Assembly: GCF_000702705.1 (NCBI RefSeq)
Contig: NZ_JNJG01000006.1
Location: 1 to 64,000, forward strand
Length of the DNA stretch: 64,000 bases
DNA from: Mycoplasma simbae ATCC 49888
GTDB lineage: Bacteria; Bacillota_I; Bacilli_A; Mycoplasmatales; Metamycoplasmataceae
Direction of reading: 5' to 3'
Under the pieces are notes generated by a model, which saw nothing but the letters and a program-made list of their open reading frames with translations, was not told where the DNA came from and did not search any database. The translations under genes were made by a program, and so were the position numbers. Positions 1 to 10,850 of this stretch are shown here, piece by piece. Numbering within the stretch: position 1 is the stretch's first letter; each line of letters starts with the position of its first letter.

Positions 1-2
1 AT

Positions 3-170
3 TTCAATGGATTAATCAGAAGAAAATATAAGAAAGGATTTGACTTTAATCTATTGTCTGAAGAAGAGCTTAACGAGTACATCGATTCAATAAACAATAT
101 GCCAAGAGAAATTTTAGGTTGAAAAACATCCAAAGAAGTTTTTCAACGTTATTCTTCTGTTAGTGTGTAA
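3..170 (+). CDS. IS30-family transposase, C-terminal fragment (5' end outside window)
   Basis: 55 residues are visible in frame to a TAA. The fragment carries the IS30 C-terminal signature NGLIRRKYKKGFDF followed by INNMPREILGWKTSKEVF, where the Trp of GWKT is encoded by TGA. In this family these residues form the end of the RNase H-like DDE catalytic domain; the catalytic Glu normally lies a few residues before NGL and is just off-window. The enzyme cuts and joins the IS ends. Within the visible part there is no frameshift, so the copy may be intact. Confidence 0.85.
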
Positions 171-247
171 GCACACTAAGAAAATTTGTTGCACAAATTT
201 ATGTCGGTTTTACAAACCGAGAATTTTCTAATTAAAATAAATAAAAA

Positions 248-279
248 ACAACGTGCTCAACCATGAGTTTGCACGTTGT
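248..279. repeat. Perfect 9-bp inverted repeat in the IS tail
   Basis: acaacgtgc (248-256) pairs perfectly with gcacgttgt (271-279) around a 14-nt loop, and A/T-rich tracts lie on both sides. It sits between the transposase stop and the presumed IS end. It could terminate transposase transcription or shield the IS from outside transcription; the T-tract is poor, so this is a weak functional call. Confidence 0.5.
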
Positions 280-321
280 AATATAATAAAAGTAAGTGTT
301 GCACTTGAACCTTCATTATAG

Positions 322-350
322 GAAAATCCAACATTAGTCGTTGGATTTTT
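322..350 (-). terminator. Hairpin after pgk, possibly bidirectional
   Basis: aaaatccaac (323-332) pairs with gttggatttt (340-349), a 10-bp stem with a 7-nt loop, directly after the pgk stop. The better T-tract lies on the plus strand (ttggatttttcttt), so it may also stop read-through from the IS. Confidence 0.7.
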
Positions 351-352
351 CT

Positions 353-1537
353 TTATTTGTCTTGAATAGCATCAATAGCTGGTAATGAATGTTCTAATAG
401 ATATTGTTGACTAGCACCACCGCCTGTTGAAACGTGGTTTATATTTGCTTTAAAGCCGAATTTTTCACTAGCCGAAATAGTATCACCGCCGCCTATAATT
501 GAATAAGCATTTGAATTTACAATTGCTTGCCCTATTGATTTAGTTCCTTGTTCACCAAAACCTAATTCAAATACACCTAAAGGCCCATTTCAATAAATCA
601 GTTTTGCTTGAGCAATAATTGAGCTATATAAGTCTATTGTTTTAGGACCAATATCAATACCCATTTTGTCTTTAGCGATGTTTTGATCTTGAGAATAGGT
701 AGGCTCAACATCTTCAAAATTATTAACTAAAGCATGGTCAAGTGGGAAAAATAATTGAGCTTTAGAGTTAGCAATTAATTCTTTAGCAAAATCAATTTGG
801 TCATCTTCAACTAATGATTTACCAATTTGATAGCCTTGAGCTTTTAAGAATGTATATGCCATTGCTCCACCAATTAAAATTTGGTCAGCCTTTTGACTTA
901 ATTTAGTTAGATATGAAATTTTATCTTTAACTTTAGCTCCACCAACAACCGCAACAAAAGGTTTAGTTTCGCTAGCAAAAGCACTATCAAAGGCATTTAG
1001 TTCTTTTTCAACTAAAAAACCTACTCCGCTTTCAGTTATATTTTGGCTAATACCCACATTTGAAGCGTGTGAACGGTGAGCGGTAGCAAAAGCATCATTG
1101 ATAAATACATCAGCTAATGAGGCTCATTTTTGACCTAGTCACGCTGCATTTTTACTTTCGGCTTTATCGTTTAAATCTTCATAACGAGTATTTTCAACTA
1201 AAATTACTTCGCCAGGTTGCAGTTGGTTAATTGCATCTTTTAAAGTATCATCACTTGTGGCTGCACTAAAATATACTTTTTGGCCTAATAATTTAGCTAA
1301 TTCTAGAGCAATTGGCTGCAGTGATTTTTTAGCTTTATCTTCATAAGTTTTAATTCTACTTAGGTGTGAAAGTAAAATTACTTTTGCGTTTTGCGCTAGT
1401 GCATACTTGATTGTTTGTAAAGCTGCTTCAATACGTTCATTTGATTGAATAATTCCGTTTTTAATTGGAACATTAAAGTCAACTCTAATTAAAACTTTTT
1501 TATTATTTAAATTAATATCTTTAATTGTTTTTTTCAT
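353..1537 (-). CDS. pgk: Phosphoglycerate kinase
   Basis: Transfers phosphate from 1,3-bisphosphoglycerate to ADP in cytosolic glycolysis. The 394-residue length is normal for the family. The N-terminal substrate-binding motif RVDFNVP lies near residue 18, and the C-terminal nucleotide-binding motifs GGGDT and STGGGAS are present before the ending LPAIDAIQDK. Several Trp codons are TGA, so under the standard code the gene looks broken; it is intact. It ends at a hairpin beside an IS30 end. It lies downstream of tpiA, separated from it by a strong terminator and a short gap, so it probably has its own promoter around 1550-1600. Confidence 0.97.
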
Positions 1538-1629
1538 ATTTTTAGCTCCCTTAATACATCTATAATTATATTAAATTCACTCATTTTATAGGCAAATTAG
1601 TAGCTTAAATAATTGTTGTGTAAGCAAAT

Positions 1630-1661
1630 AAAAAAACTTAAACACTCATTAAGTGTTTAAG
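1630..1661 (-). terminator. Rho-independent terminator of tpiA
   Basis: A 10-bp stem (1637-1646 with 1652-1661, loop of 5) is followed on the minus strand by a run of seven T just after the tpiA stop. This is one of the clearest terminators in the window. Confidence 0.9.
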
Positions 1662-1666
1662 TCAAA

Positions 1667-2416
1667 TTATTCAACTGCAATAACTTCTAGGAATGTATCT
1701 AAATCTAAAGTGGCATTTCCTATTAAAAAGCCATTGATGTCTTTAATTTTAGCTAATTCTTTAATGTTTTGAGCATTGACTGAGCCACCATAAATAATTC
1801 TAGTTTCAGGCGTAGTAATTGAGCGAATGTAATCAGCCATTTCTTTTAAAAAGGTTGGACTAGCACTATGCCCTGTACCCATTGCTCAAATTGGTTCATA
1901 TGAAATAATTACTTTACTAAAATCTAAACCTTTTGATGAATCCATAATTTTAGTTTTAACCACTTCTTTAGATCTTCCTTGTTCATATTCTTCTAAAGTT
2001 TCGCCAAAACAAATTAGTGGTGTAATGCCATATTCTAAGGCAATTCTAGCTTTATCATTAACATCTGAACAAGTTTCGTAGTGATATTTTCTTCTTTCAG
2101 AGTGGCCTACAATTACATATTTGATATCAAATTCACTTAACATTTCAGCTGACACATCACCAGTGTAAGGACCTGCGTGAAATGCAGATACATCTTGGCC
2201 AACTAGCAACAATCTTTTTTCCTTGTTGAAGGCAATGTGCGAAGCTAAATTAATTGGTGGCATAGCAATACCGAATTGATTTGATTCAGTAGCTTCTTTA
2301 TAAGCACGATCTGCTTTAACTCTTTTTTTGTATTCTTTATTGAATTTAACAAGTCATTGGGCACTTTCATCAAAAGTTTTATTCATTTTTCAGTTGGCAA
2401 TAATTATTTTGTTCAT
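1667..2416 (-). CDS. tpiA: Triosephosphate isomerase
   Basis: Interconverts dihydroxyacetone phosphate and glyceraldehyde-3-phosphate. It has 249 residues, the usual length. Visible catalytic motifs are NWKMN near the N-terminus (active-site Lys), VGHSERR (catalytic His) and SYEPIWAMGTG (catalytic Glu), whose Trp is TGA. The start ATG at 2414-2416 follows a GGAG ribosome site. It begins 26 bp after the ligA stop with no hairpin between, so ligA and tpiA are probably co-transcribed; a strong terminator closes the unit before pgk. Confidence 0.97.
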
Positions 2417-2442
2417 CTCATCTCCAAATTAAATAGTTATTA

Positions 2443-4416
2443 TTATTTTAATAGAAAATTAAATTTTTCTTCATCCAAAATTTGTATGTTTAATTGCTCA
2501 GCTTTTTCTTTTTTGCTACCAGCATCTTCTCCACACAATAAAAAGTTAGTTTTTTTACTTACGCTTGAAAGGACTAGGCCGCCATTTTTTTCGATTAAGT
2601 CAGCAAAATGTTCTCTTGGTTGACTTAATTTACCAGTTATAACAAAGCTTAATCCTTGCAACTTATCACTCGTGGCAACTACATTTTTGCTATATTCAAA
2701 CACTGAGTCAAAATAGTCAATTAGCTCAACATTTTTTGAATTATTCAAGAATTTTTCAATACTTTCAATGATTTTAGGGCCAATATTATCAATGTGTTTA
2801 ATTTTAATTAAATCTTTATCTAATATCATTTCACTAAACGTTGAATATTGTTTTGAAATTAGCTTAGAAGCTCTAATACCAACGTGTTTTAAACCTAAGG
2901 CAAACAATACCTTGGCAAAATCATTTTTCAATGATTTTTCAATACTGTTTAGCAAATTATTGACTTTAGTTTCACCATAACGCTCGAGCTTAATAATTTG
3001 ATCAAAATGATTTTTTAAAACAAAAATATCTTCAATCTTAGTTAAAATGTTCGCTTTAAACAAGTCTTTAACTGTGTTAATTCCTAGCCCCACAATATTT
3101 AGTGCTTTACGTGAAGCAAAATGAGCTATTTTGTTAATAATCATCTCTTCACAGTTGTCATTAACGCAGTATTGATCAACTATATCGCTAAATTCAACTA
3201 AATCATGTTTACATGAAGGACAAAGCAGTGTTTTAGGATAAATATTGGCTGTGTTTTTGGTAGCTAAAGCTATTACTTTAGGAATAATTTCACCAGCTTT
3301 AACAATCGTTACTTCATCGCCAATATTAATATTCATTTCTTGAATGAAATTGTAATTGTGTAAGGTTGCATTTTGCACTGTTGTTTGATTTAATACAACT
3401 GGTTCAATATTTGCTACATAGGTGATTTTGCCACTTCTCCCTACAGTTGTAATAATATTGATTATTTTACTTTGGGCTGATTCAACTTCATATTTGAACG
3501 CAATTGAGTGTTTAGGAAATTTGGCAGTTTTGCCCATTTTTTCTCAATAATTTAAAGCATTCAGCTTAATAACTAGTCCATCAGCGTCAAAATCTAACTT
3601 ATTTTTTACTTCAGCAAAATCTTCAATTTCTTCTTCAAGATCTTCTAATTCAACAATGTTAATTTTGTCATTAGTTGGAATTGAAAGCGATTTAATAAAT
3701 TCCAAGGCTTGTTTTTGTGTGCTGATGTTATGTTTAGCAGGCTCAACTAATTCATAAAATATTCCCTGTAGACCACGCTGGGCTACCACATTTTGATCTA
3801 GCTGTCTCAATGTGCCACTGGCAGCATTACGAGGGTTAGCAAACAACTTTTCGCCTTTTTTACTCATTTTATCGTTTAACTCGGCAAATGCTTTTTTAGG
3901 CATGAACACTTCGCCACGCACTTCTAAATCATTTGTATAGGGAATAATTTTAGGTATTTGACCTATTTGACTTATATTTAAAGTTACATCTTCACCCTCG
4001 CTGCCATCGCCTCGAGTTAAAGCCTGCACTAAATAACCATTTTTATAATGCAAAGCAATTGACAAACCATCAATTTTGGGCTCTAAACTAAAGCTAATTT
4101 GTTCAATAGGTACTACTTTTTCAATATTTTCATAGTATTTTATTACTTCATCAAAATTATAAGCCTTAGCTAAAGACAGCATTGGCTGAACGTGTTTAAC
4201 CTTGCTAAAGGAGCTTTGATACATGTTTGATCCAAAACCAACTTTATCTGTAGGTGAGTTCGGGTGTTTATGCTCAGGATATTTGAGTTCTAGATGCTCT
4301 AACTCTAATAAGGCTTGATCATATTCTAAATCTGACACAGTGGGTTTATTTTCAATAAAATATTCATAGTTTCATTTATTAATTAAGTCTGTAAGTTGTT
4401 TAATACGCTCTTTCAT
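2443..4416 (-). CDS. ligA: NAD-dependent DNA ligase
   Basis: Seals nicks in replication and repair using NAD+. The 657-residue protein has the full LigA order: N-terminal Ia/adenylation domain with the KIDG motif (adenylated Lys at about residue 114), an OB fold, a zinc finger with CPSC and a second Cys pair, helix-hairpin-helix repeats, and a C-terminal BRCT domain with GLSFVITGKL. The ATG at 4414-4416 follows a GGAG site. It lies 56 bp after the ecfT stop, beyond a terminator hairpin, and is followed closely by tpiA. TGA-encoded Trp residues occur at several points. Confidence 0.97.
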
Positions 4417-4448
4417 AAGTCTCCATTTTAATAATTTTATCTAAAAGC

Positions 4449-4474
4449 AAAAATAAAAAACTCATAATGAGTTT
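4449..4474 (-). terminator. Terminator of the ecf operon
   Basis: A 7-bp stem (4458-4464 with 468-4474, loop of 3) overlaps the end of ecfT and is followed on the minus strand by a long T-rich run (4449-4460). Confidence 0.85.
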
Positions 4475-5339
4475 AATATTTAGCAAATGTTGTTATTTCA
4501 TATCACGCAGGCAGCGTAATTACACTTTTTTGAATTAATACAGCTAGCACTAGCAGTGAAATTACCACTGTAGCAACAATTAAGTCTCTTCATGTTGGAA
4601 TTAATAAACGATAACGAGTTCTTTTGGCGTATGGATCATAGCCTCTTGTTTCCATTGCGTTTGATAAATCTTCAGCTTTAGCAAATGAAGTTGAAAACAA
4701 TGGAATAATTAAAGTTGTGAAAGCTTTAGCTTTGTCTTTAGATTTACCATTTACAAAGTCAACACCTCTCGAAGCTTGAGCTTTCATAATTCTTTTAGCT
4801 TCAATCATTAAGGTAGGTATAAATCTTAGCGCAACTGAAATAACCATCGCAATAATGTGAGTAGGAATGAATAAAAGTTTAAGTGGAAACATTAAATCTT
4901 CTAAAGCTTTAGTTAGCATTATTGGTTTAGTTGTAGTTACAAATAAACTTGTAGACATAATCATGATATAAATTCTAAACACAAGTGAAATAGTACGCGC
5001 AATTACACCATAGCTAAAAGCGTATTGAGAATTGCCAATAAAAAAGATTGGTTTGTAATCTGTTCCAGGTGTAATTTTCATTGTGTAAATGTTGACAAAC
5101 ATAACAATAAAGCCAACAATTAAAGGCATTTTTAGCAGTGAAATTGCACCTTTAAAGCTTTTTGTACCAATTAAATAAGCTATCAATAAAGGAACAAATA
5201 AAACTGCTAAGGTTGTAAAGTGCAATGAGATAAAAGTTAAAGCAATATACAAAATATTAGCCACTAATTTCACACGTGGGTCTAAACGGTGAATAAAGCT
5301 ATCATCATAAATGTAGCTTCCAATTGGTGAAGTATTCAC
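4473..5339 (-). CDS. ecfT: Energy-coupling factor transporter transmembrane protein EcfT
   Basis: Membrane scaffold that couples the EcfA1/EcfA2 ATPases to exchangeable S-components for vitamins and metal ions. The 288 residues contain several hydrophobic helices. Family features include the N-terminal HRLDPRVKL region and the C-terminal coupling helices with the ARG-type motifs KAQASRGVDF and ETRGYDPYAKRTRYR. The start is GTG at 5337-5339, chosen because a perfect GGAGG lies 5 bp upstream; this GTG overlaps the ecfA2 TAG by one base (TAGTG). Third gene of the ecfA1-ecfA2-ecfT operon. Confidence 0.95.
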
Positions 5340-6316
5340 TATTTACCTCCTTGTGTTTTTAACTTATTTGAAATAAAGTTAGCTAATTGATCGATAGTTT
5401 TAATAGGTGGAAGTGTTCAACCTTTAGCTTCTAGCTTAGCAACAAAATCTAATAATTTTGGCGCTTCTAGGTTGTTTTTGTATAAAAATTCAGTATCTTT
5501 AAGAACTTCATAGGTTGGGCCATCTTTCACAATGGTTCCATTACCCATCATAATTACACGATCACTAACTTGCAACACGTTGTCTAAATCATGAGTGACA
5601 ATCACAATGGTTTTACCCATTTTGTGTAATTTGGTAAAAATTGAAAGAATTTCTTGTACACCCGCTGGGTCTAAACCCGCAGTAGGCTCATCAGCGACAA
5701 TAATATCTGGTTCAATGGCTAAAATTCCGGCTAGAGCGACTCTTCTTTTTTGCCCACCTGATAAACCAAAAGGCGATTTATTTAAGTATGAATCATCTAG
5801 TCCACATAAATTTAGGTATTTTTTGGCTCTAGCTTTAGCTTCTTGCTTGTTAACACCAAAAGAAATAGGCCCAAACATAATATCTTTTTCAATAGTTTCT
5901 TCAAAAAGTTGGTATTCAGCAAATTGAAACGCGATTGCAATTCTACTTCTAATATCTTTAGATCTTTTAACTTTTTTCAGTTTTTGTGTGTGTAATTTGA
6001 CTGATTTTGTGCCATTTAAGTGTTTAACTTGACTTAGTCATGAAGCTTTAATTTCTATTTGATCTTTAAAAGTTACATATGCTTTTTGTTTGCGATCATA
6101 TTTTTGATTTGTAAAGTTTCATTGAATTTGACCTTTTGTTGGTAAAAGTAATGCGTTTAAGTGTTCAACAAGTGTAGATTTACCGCACCCTGTTTGCCCA
6201 ACAATGGCAACAAATTCACCTTGTTTAACGTTTAAATCGACATTTTTTAGGGCTGTATATTCCATCTTTGTCCCAGGGCTATAAATGTGTGAAAGATTTT
6301 TTACACTTATTTGCAT
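5339..6316 (-). CDS. ecfA2: ECF transporter ATPase EcfA2
   Basis: ABC ATPase of the ECF importer. Walker [10 protein letters not shown] is at residues 40-48, the Q-loop at about 131, the signature LSGGQ at 185-189, and Walker B ending in DEP at about 209-211. At 325 residues it is longer than usual. The extra length is a Lys-rich insertion of roughly 45 residues (about 68-120) between Walker A and the Q-loop, plus a C-terminal extension. Its ATG overlaps the ecfA1 end by 10 bp, indicating translational coupling. It pairs with EcfA1 as a heterodimer on EcfT. Confidence 0.95.
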
Positions 6317-7104
6317 ATTTGCTCCATTAATTCTTTTTCATCGTATGTTGTTTCAATCCCACTGATTTTTTCACTTAATTTATAAATAAAAGGCGAGTCG
6401 ATTTTTGCAATTTCAATCACTTCTTTGTTGTTTAGAATGTCTTTAGGTGAACCTTGAGCAATGATTTTACCTTGTGAAAACACTAAGCAATAATCAGCCA
6501 AAATTGCTTCATCCATATCGTGAGTAATTGAAATCAATGTTTTTTCACGTTTAGCTTGAATTTCACGAATTAGGCTCAATACTTGGCGTTTACCTACTGG
6601 ATCAAGCATTGAGGTCACTTCATCAAAAATAATAACTTCTGGATCAAGCGCTAGCACTGAAGCAATAGCAACTCTTTGTTTTTGTCCACCTGATAAAAGG
6701 TGTGGCTCACGTGTTAAATATTTTTTCATTCCAACTTTTTCAGCTAATTCGTCAATAATTGGCTTCATTTTTTCACGTTCTACACGTTTATTTTCAAGTC
6801 CAAAAGCAATATCATCTTCCACGCTCGCACCAACAAATTGGTTGTCTGGATTTTGGAAAATAATACCTATTTTTTGTCTGATTTGTTTTAAAGTTGAAGC
6901 TGAAATTACTGTTCCATTAATTTCAATGCTTCCACTTAAAGGTTTGTATAAAGCTACTAATAATTTAGAAAAAGTAGACTTTCCTGAACCATTATGACCT
7001 AAAATTGCCACATATTTGCCATCTGGTATCTCAAAACTAATTCCATCAATTGCATTTTTGTCTGCATCTGGATATTTAAAAACTAAATCTTTAACTTTAA
7101 TCAT
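6307..7104 (-). CDS. ecfA1: ECF transporter ATPase EcfA1
   Basis: First gene of the ECF module. The 265 residues carry Walker A GHNGSGKS at 36-43, Q-loop FQNPDNQF, signature LSGGQ at 137-141 and Walker [10 protein letters not shown] at about 160. The start was set at the ATG 7102-7104 (MIKVKDLVF), which matches the family N-terminus; an upstream ATG at 7156-7158 would add 18 untypical residues. No clear ribosome site precedes either. It is divergent from tkt across a 229-bp A/T-rich gap. Confidence 0.94.
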   Translation of the reverse strand: MIKVKDLVFKYPDADKNAIDGISFEIPDGKYVAILGHNGSGKSTFSKLLVALYKPLSGSIEINGTVISASTLKQIRQKIGIIFQNPDNQFVGASVEDDIAFGLENKRVEREKMKPIIDELAEKVGMKKYLTREPHLLSGGQKQRVAIASVLALDPEVIIFDEVTSMLDPVGKRQVLSLIREIQAKREKTLISITHDMDEAILADYCLVFSQGKIIAQGSPKDILNNKEVIEIAKIDSPFIYKLSEKISGIETTYDEKELMEQICK

Positions 7105-7178
7105 AATTACATAATTATAAGACACAAAGATGAAAAATTTATCATAAATATTCCACAAAATAACAAGATTATGGATTT

Positions 7179-7198
7179 ATTATTAATATATTAATAAT
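7179..7198. repeat. 20-bp perfect A/T palindrome between ecfA1 and tkt
   Basis: The sequence attattaatatattaataat reads identically on both strands and lies in the middle of the divergent ecfA1/tkt intergenic region. It could be an operator or simply promoter-rich A/T sequence. Base composition makes such palindromes less surprising, so confidence in a function is low. Confidence 0.4.
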
Positions 7199-7286
7199 GC
7201 ACCAAAATCTTTTGTAAAAAGGACCAAAAAATATATAATTAATTAATATAAATAATAGAAAAAACATAAATATATCAAGTTTAAAT

Positions 7287-7308
7287 TAGGCTTAAACGCC
7301 TATAAAAT
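7287..7308 (+). promoter_or_regulatory. Candidate tkt promoter with adjoining hairpin
   Basis: A TATAAAAT box at 7301-7308 lies 26 bp before the tkt start. Overlapping its left edge is a short inverted repeat taggc/gccta (7287-7291 and 7298-7302). No convincing -35 is visible, which is normal in mycoplasmas. Confidence 0.4.
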
Positions 7309-7333
7309 GTGTGTATACGTCAAGGAGTAGAAT

Positions 7334-9286
7334 ATGAATATAGAACAAAAACTTGTGTCTTCAATGCGTGCTGTAGCATTGGATTCAATTAATTATGCTA
7401 AGAGTGGCCACTCTGGCATGAGTGTTGGTGTAGCCGATATAACTGCAACACTGTTTACCAAGTTTTTAAACATTACTAATTTGAACCCAAAATGAATCAA
7501 CAGAGACAAATTTATCTTGTCCGCAGGGCATGGTTCAATGGGAATATACTCGATTATGCATTTCATGGGTCTATTAACTCTTGATGAAATGAAAGCTTAT
7601 AGAAAGTTGGGTTGCAAAACTAGCGCTCACCCTGAAGAACACGCCTTTGAATACATTGATGCTTCAACAGGAGCTTTAGGTCAAGGGGTTGCTATGGGTG
7701 TTGGTATGGCTTTAGCACGTGATTATTTAGCTAAAAAATTTAACAAAGATAATTTCAATCTTTTTGATCATTCAGTTTATGTATTGCACGGTGATGGTTG
7801 TCTACAAGAAGGTGTAGCACTAGAAGCAATTCAACTTGCTGGAACACTAAAACTAAACAATTTTGTATTGATTCATGATTTTAATGGTATTCAAATCGAT
7901 ACTCAAAGCAAGCTAGTTAATAATATTGACTTTAAAGCATTTTTTAAAGCTCAAAACTTTAATGTTGTTGAAGTTAATTCAAATATTGTTGAAATTGAAC
8001 AAGCACTTGAACAAATCAAACATTTAAGTGGACCTACATATCTACAAGTGCACACAAATATTGCCAAATATACTCCAAACGAAGACACACCTAAAGGACA
8101 CGCGGGTACCTTTGATGAAGCAACAACTAATCAAATCAAAGAAAAAATGGGTCTATGCAACACAAATCCATTTGAGTATGATCAACAAGTTTATGAATAT
8201 GCATCTTCATTTTGAAAAGCCAAAAACGATAAATACGCATCTTGAAATGAATTATTAAATGAATACACCAACTCATATCCTGAATTAGCTAGCCAAATCA
8301 AACAATTAATTAACGGTGAAATTACATACGATTTTTCAGATGTTGAATTTAGCAAAGACAACCTTTCTACACGTGAATATGCTGGGGAAATTATCAAAAA
8401 TATTGAGCAAAAATACTGAAGCGTATTGGGTGGTTCTGCCGATTTAGCTTCTTCTACCAAAGTTGGATTTAAACACACAATTCAACAAGGTGGCCAAGGA
8501 ATTTTATACGGAATTAGAGAACATGCTATGAGCGCAATAAACAACGGTATTTATTTAGCTTCTAAACTAAAAACGCTAGCTTCAACATTTTTAGTATTTA
8601 GCGACTATGCTAAAGGAGCGTTGCGTTCAGCTTCATTAATGAAATTACCAGTAATTAACGTATATTCACACGATTCATACGCGATTGGTTCAGATGGACC
8701 AACACACCAGCCAACTGATCAATTGCCAATGTTGCGTAGTATTAAAAATATGCTTGTAATTAGACCTTGTGATCAATACGAAACTAAGGCAGCGTTTGCA
8801 TACTCACTAAACCAAAATCAGGAACAAATTTCTATTATCACTTCAAGACAAGGACTAAAATCTTATCCAAATAATTTAAAAAATCAAGCTTTAGATCCGC
8901 TAAGATTAATTGCAAATTACCAAGGTAATTCAGACAAAAACCTAATTATTTTAGCTAGTGGTTCAGAAGTTGAGCTAGCACACAAAGCGGCCGAAAAATT
9001 AAATACTCAACACAATGTAAATACTAAGGTTTATTCAGTGCCAGTTTTACAATGAATTGTGCAAAATGAAGAATTAATTAAAGAATTTAAGCTAGATTCT
9101 ACACCAACACTAGCTTTAGAAGCTTCAAGTGATTCAATGTGATATCGTATAGCTCAATACACACGTTTTGACGCGATTTTAGCTACAGAATATGGCCATT
9201 CAGCCGACGGACAACAAGTTTACGAAATGAATGGATTCAACGTTGAAAATGTTATTGATAAAGCTCTAAAATTATTGAATTATTAG
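7334..9286 (+). CDS. tkt: Transketolase
   Basis: Thiamine-diphosphate enzyme moving two-carbon units between sugar phosphates; it links glycolysis to ribose-5-phosphate supply. The 650-residue length is typical. Visible features are the N-terminal AKSGHSGMS and SAGHGSMGIYS segments, GALGQGVAMGVG, the diphosphate-binding HGDGCLQEG, GIREHAM in the pyrimidine domain, and SDGPTHQPTDQ. The ATG at 7334 follows AAGGAG. It is read through many TGA Trp codons. It stands alone, divergent from ecfA1, and the next gene secY has its own promoter. Confidence 0.97.
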
Positions 9287-9334
9287 GCATATCTTTATCT
9301 AATATTAAATACATATCATTTAGACTTTATTTAG

Positions 9335-9340
9335 TATAAT
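9335..9340 (+). promoter_or_regulatory. Candidate -10 box of the secY operon
   Basis: TATAAT at 9335-9340, 35 bp before the secY ATG, with a weak A/T-rich -35 region. It is followed by the strong ribosome site AAAGGGG. Confidence 0.5.
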
Positions 9341-9374
9341 TGCAATATTATTATTTATTTAAGAAAGGGGATGT

Positions 9375-10850
9375 ATGAAGAATTTTTTCACTAATTTGGG
9401 CTACAATATCTCAAAATCTTGATACAAATTAAGCCATTGATTAAGATCTTTTTGAGAAAACAAAGATGTGACTAAAAAAACACTATTTACTCTAGGTTTT
9501 TTAGCAATTTACGTGATTATGACAACAATTGGTGCTCCATTTGTTAAGATCAAAGCTCAAGATTTAATTGAAGAAGATACATTTTTTAACACTTTAAACC
9601 TAATCGGTGGGGGAGGGCTAAGAAACTTCTCACTAGTTGCATTAGGTATTAGTCCTTTCATTAACGCTTCCTTGATTATGTCATTGTTACAAACTAGATT
9701 GTTTCCGGCAATACATAAACTTAGTCAATCCGGTCCGCAAGGAAGAAGAAAACTAAACATTATTACTCGTGTTTTAACACTTGTTATTGCTTTTCCACAA
9801 GCAATATTGCTGTCACAATCATTAGGTTCAGGTGAAAACCCTTTTATTGAAATATTGCCTGTTTATGGCCCTAATTCATTGCAAGTTACAACATATTTAA
9901 TCGTACCTATGATTTTAATTGCCGGTTCCTTGTTTTCGCTTTTTATTGCCGAACAAATCACTGACCGCGGAATTGGAAATGGTACTTCCTTAATTATTTT
10001 CACTGGTATGGCTTTTGCTTTACCAAACCAATTTAAACAAGCAACTGTATTTTTTGTGAGTCAAGATTCATCTTCATCACTATTCATTGGTTCACTTAAA
10101 TTTATCGCCTACATTTTTATCTTCGCATTAACTTTATTTGTGGTTGGTTTAATTTACAACTCAGAGCGTCATATCCCAATCCAACAAACTGGGGCTGGAC
10201 GTTCAAGAAACGTTAAAGAAATGGGTAAATTGCCAATCAAATTAAACCCCGGTGGAATTATGCCAATCATCTTTTCAACCATGGTAATTTCTTTCCCAAT
10301 TATGATTGCTCGAATTTTGCCTACCGGTAATCCCGCTAAAGCTTGAATCAATGAATACATGCAATTTACTTCGCCTTTAGGTTTATCATTGCTAGTTGTT
10401 ATTACCTTCTTCTTTAGTTATTTGATGGGTATTCAGCAATCTAAAATTGATAAAATTAGTGAAGATTTCGCTAAAAACTCAACATTTATTCCAGGAATTC
10501 AACCCGGTGAGCAAACAGAAGATTATTTGTTTGCTACCGTGCTAAGACTTTCTACTTTTAGTGCCTTTTATTTAGTTTTACTAGCTTCATTCCAATACTT
10601 ACAAATTTTATTACTAAGCTGACCAGCAGTAATTTCATTTGGTGGTACCAGCATTATGATTTTAGTTTCAGTAGCCCTAGAAACCATTGGTCAATTTAAA
10701 GCTAGATTAAAAACGACTAAACTTGCTAAACAAAAACAATTATCACGTCAAATTAGTGACCAAATTGTGTATGAAAACTTATACACAGAACATGGTCCTG
10801 ACAAAAAAACAACAAACAAAAACACAAACGGAGATGGTTTATTATGATAG
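9375..10850 (+). CDS. secY: Preprotein translocase subunit SecY
   Basis: Channel-forming subunit of the Sec translocon in the plasma membrane. The 491 residues contain the ten expected helices and family motifs such as GISPFINASLIMSLL, LSQSGPQGRRK and QQTGAGRSRNVKEMGKLP (lumenal and cytosolic loops). Its last codons are Leu-Trp(TGA)-TAG, so the true stop is at 10848-10850 rather than the apparent TGA. It overlaps the adk start by 7 bp, so adk is translationally coupled. First gene of the local segment of the ribosomal-protein super-operon. Confidence 0.97.

Larger units (their letters stand above)
1..310 (+). mobile_element. Right end of an IS30-family insertion sequence (left part outside window)
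   Basis: The window opens inside a transposase reading frame and continues through about 140 bp of non-coding DNA with several short hairpins. A 15-bp string at 296-310 (gtgttgcacttgaac) resembles the kind of terminal inverted repeat seen in IS30 elements, but the left end is off-window, so neither the repeat match nor a target duplication can be shown. The proposed right boundary is therefore an inference. The element ends only about 12 bp before the hairpin that ends the convergent pgk gene. Confidence 0.6.
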
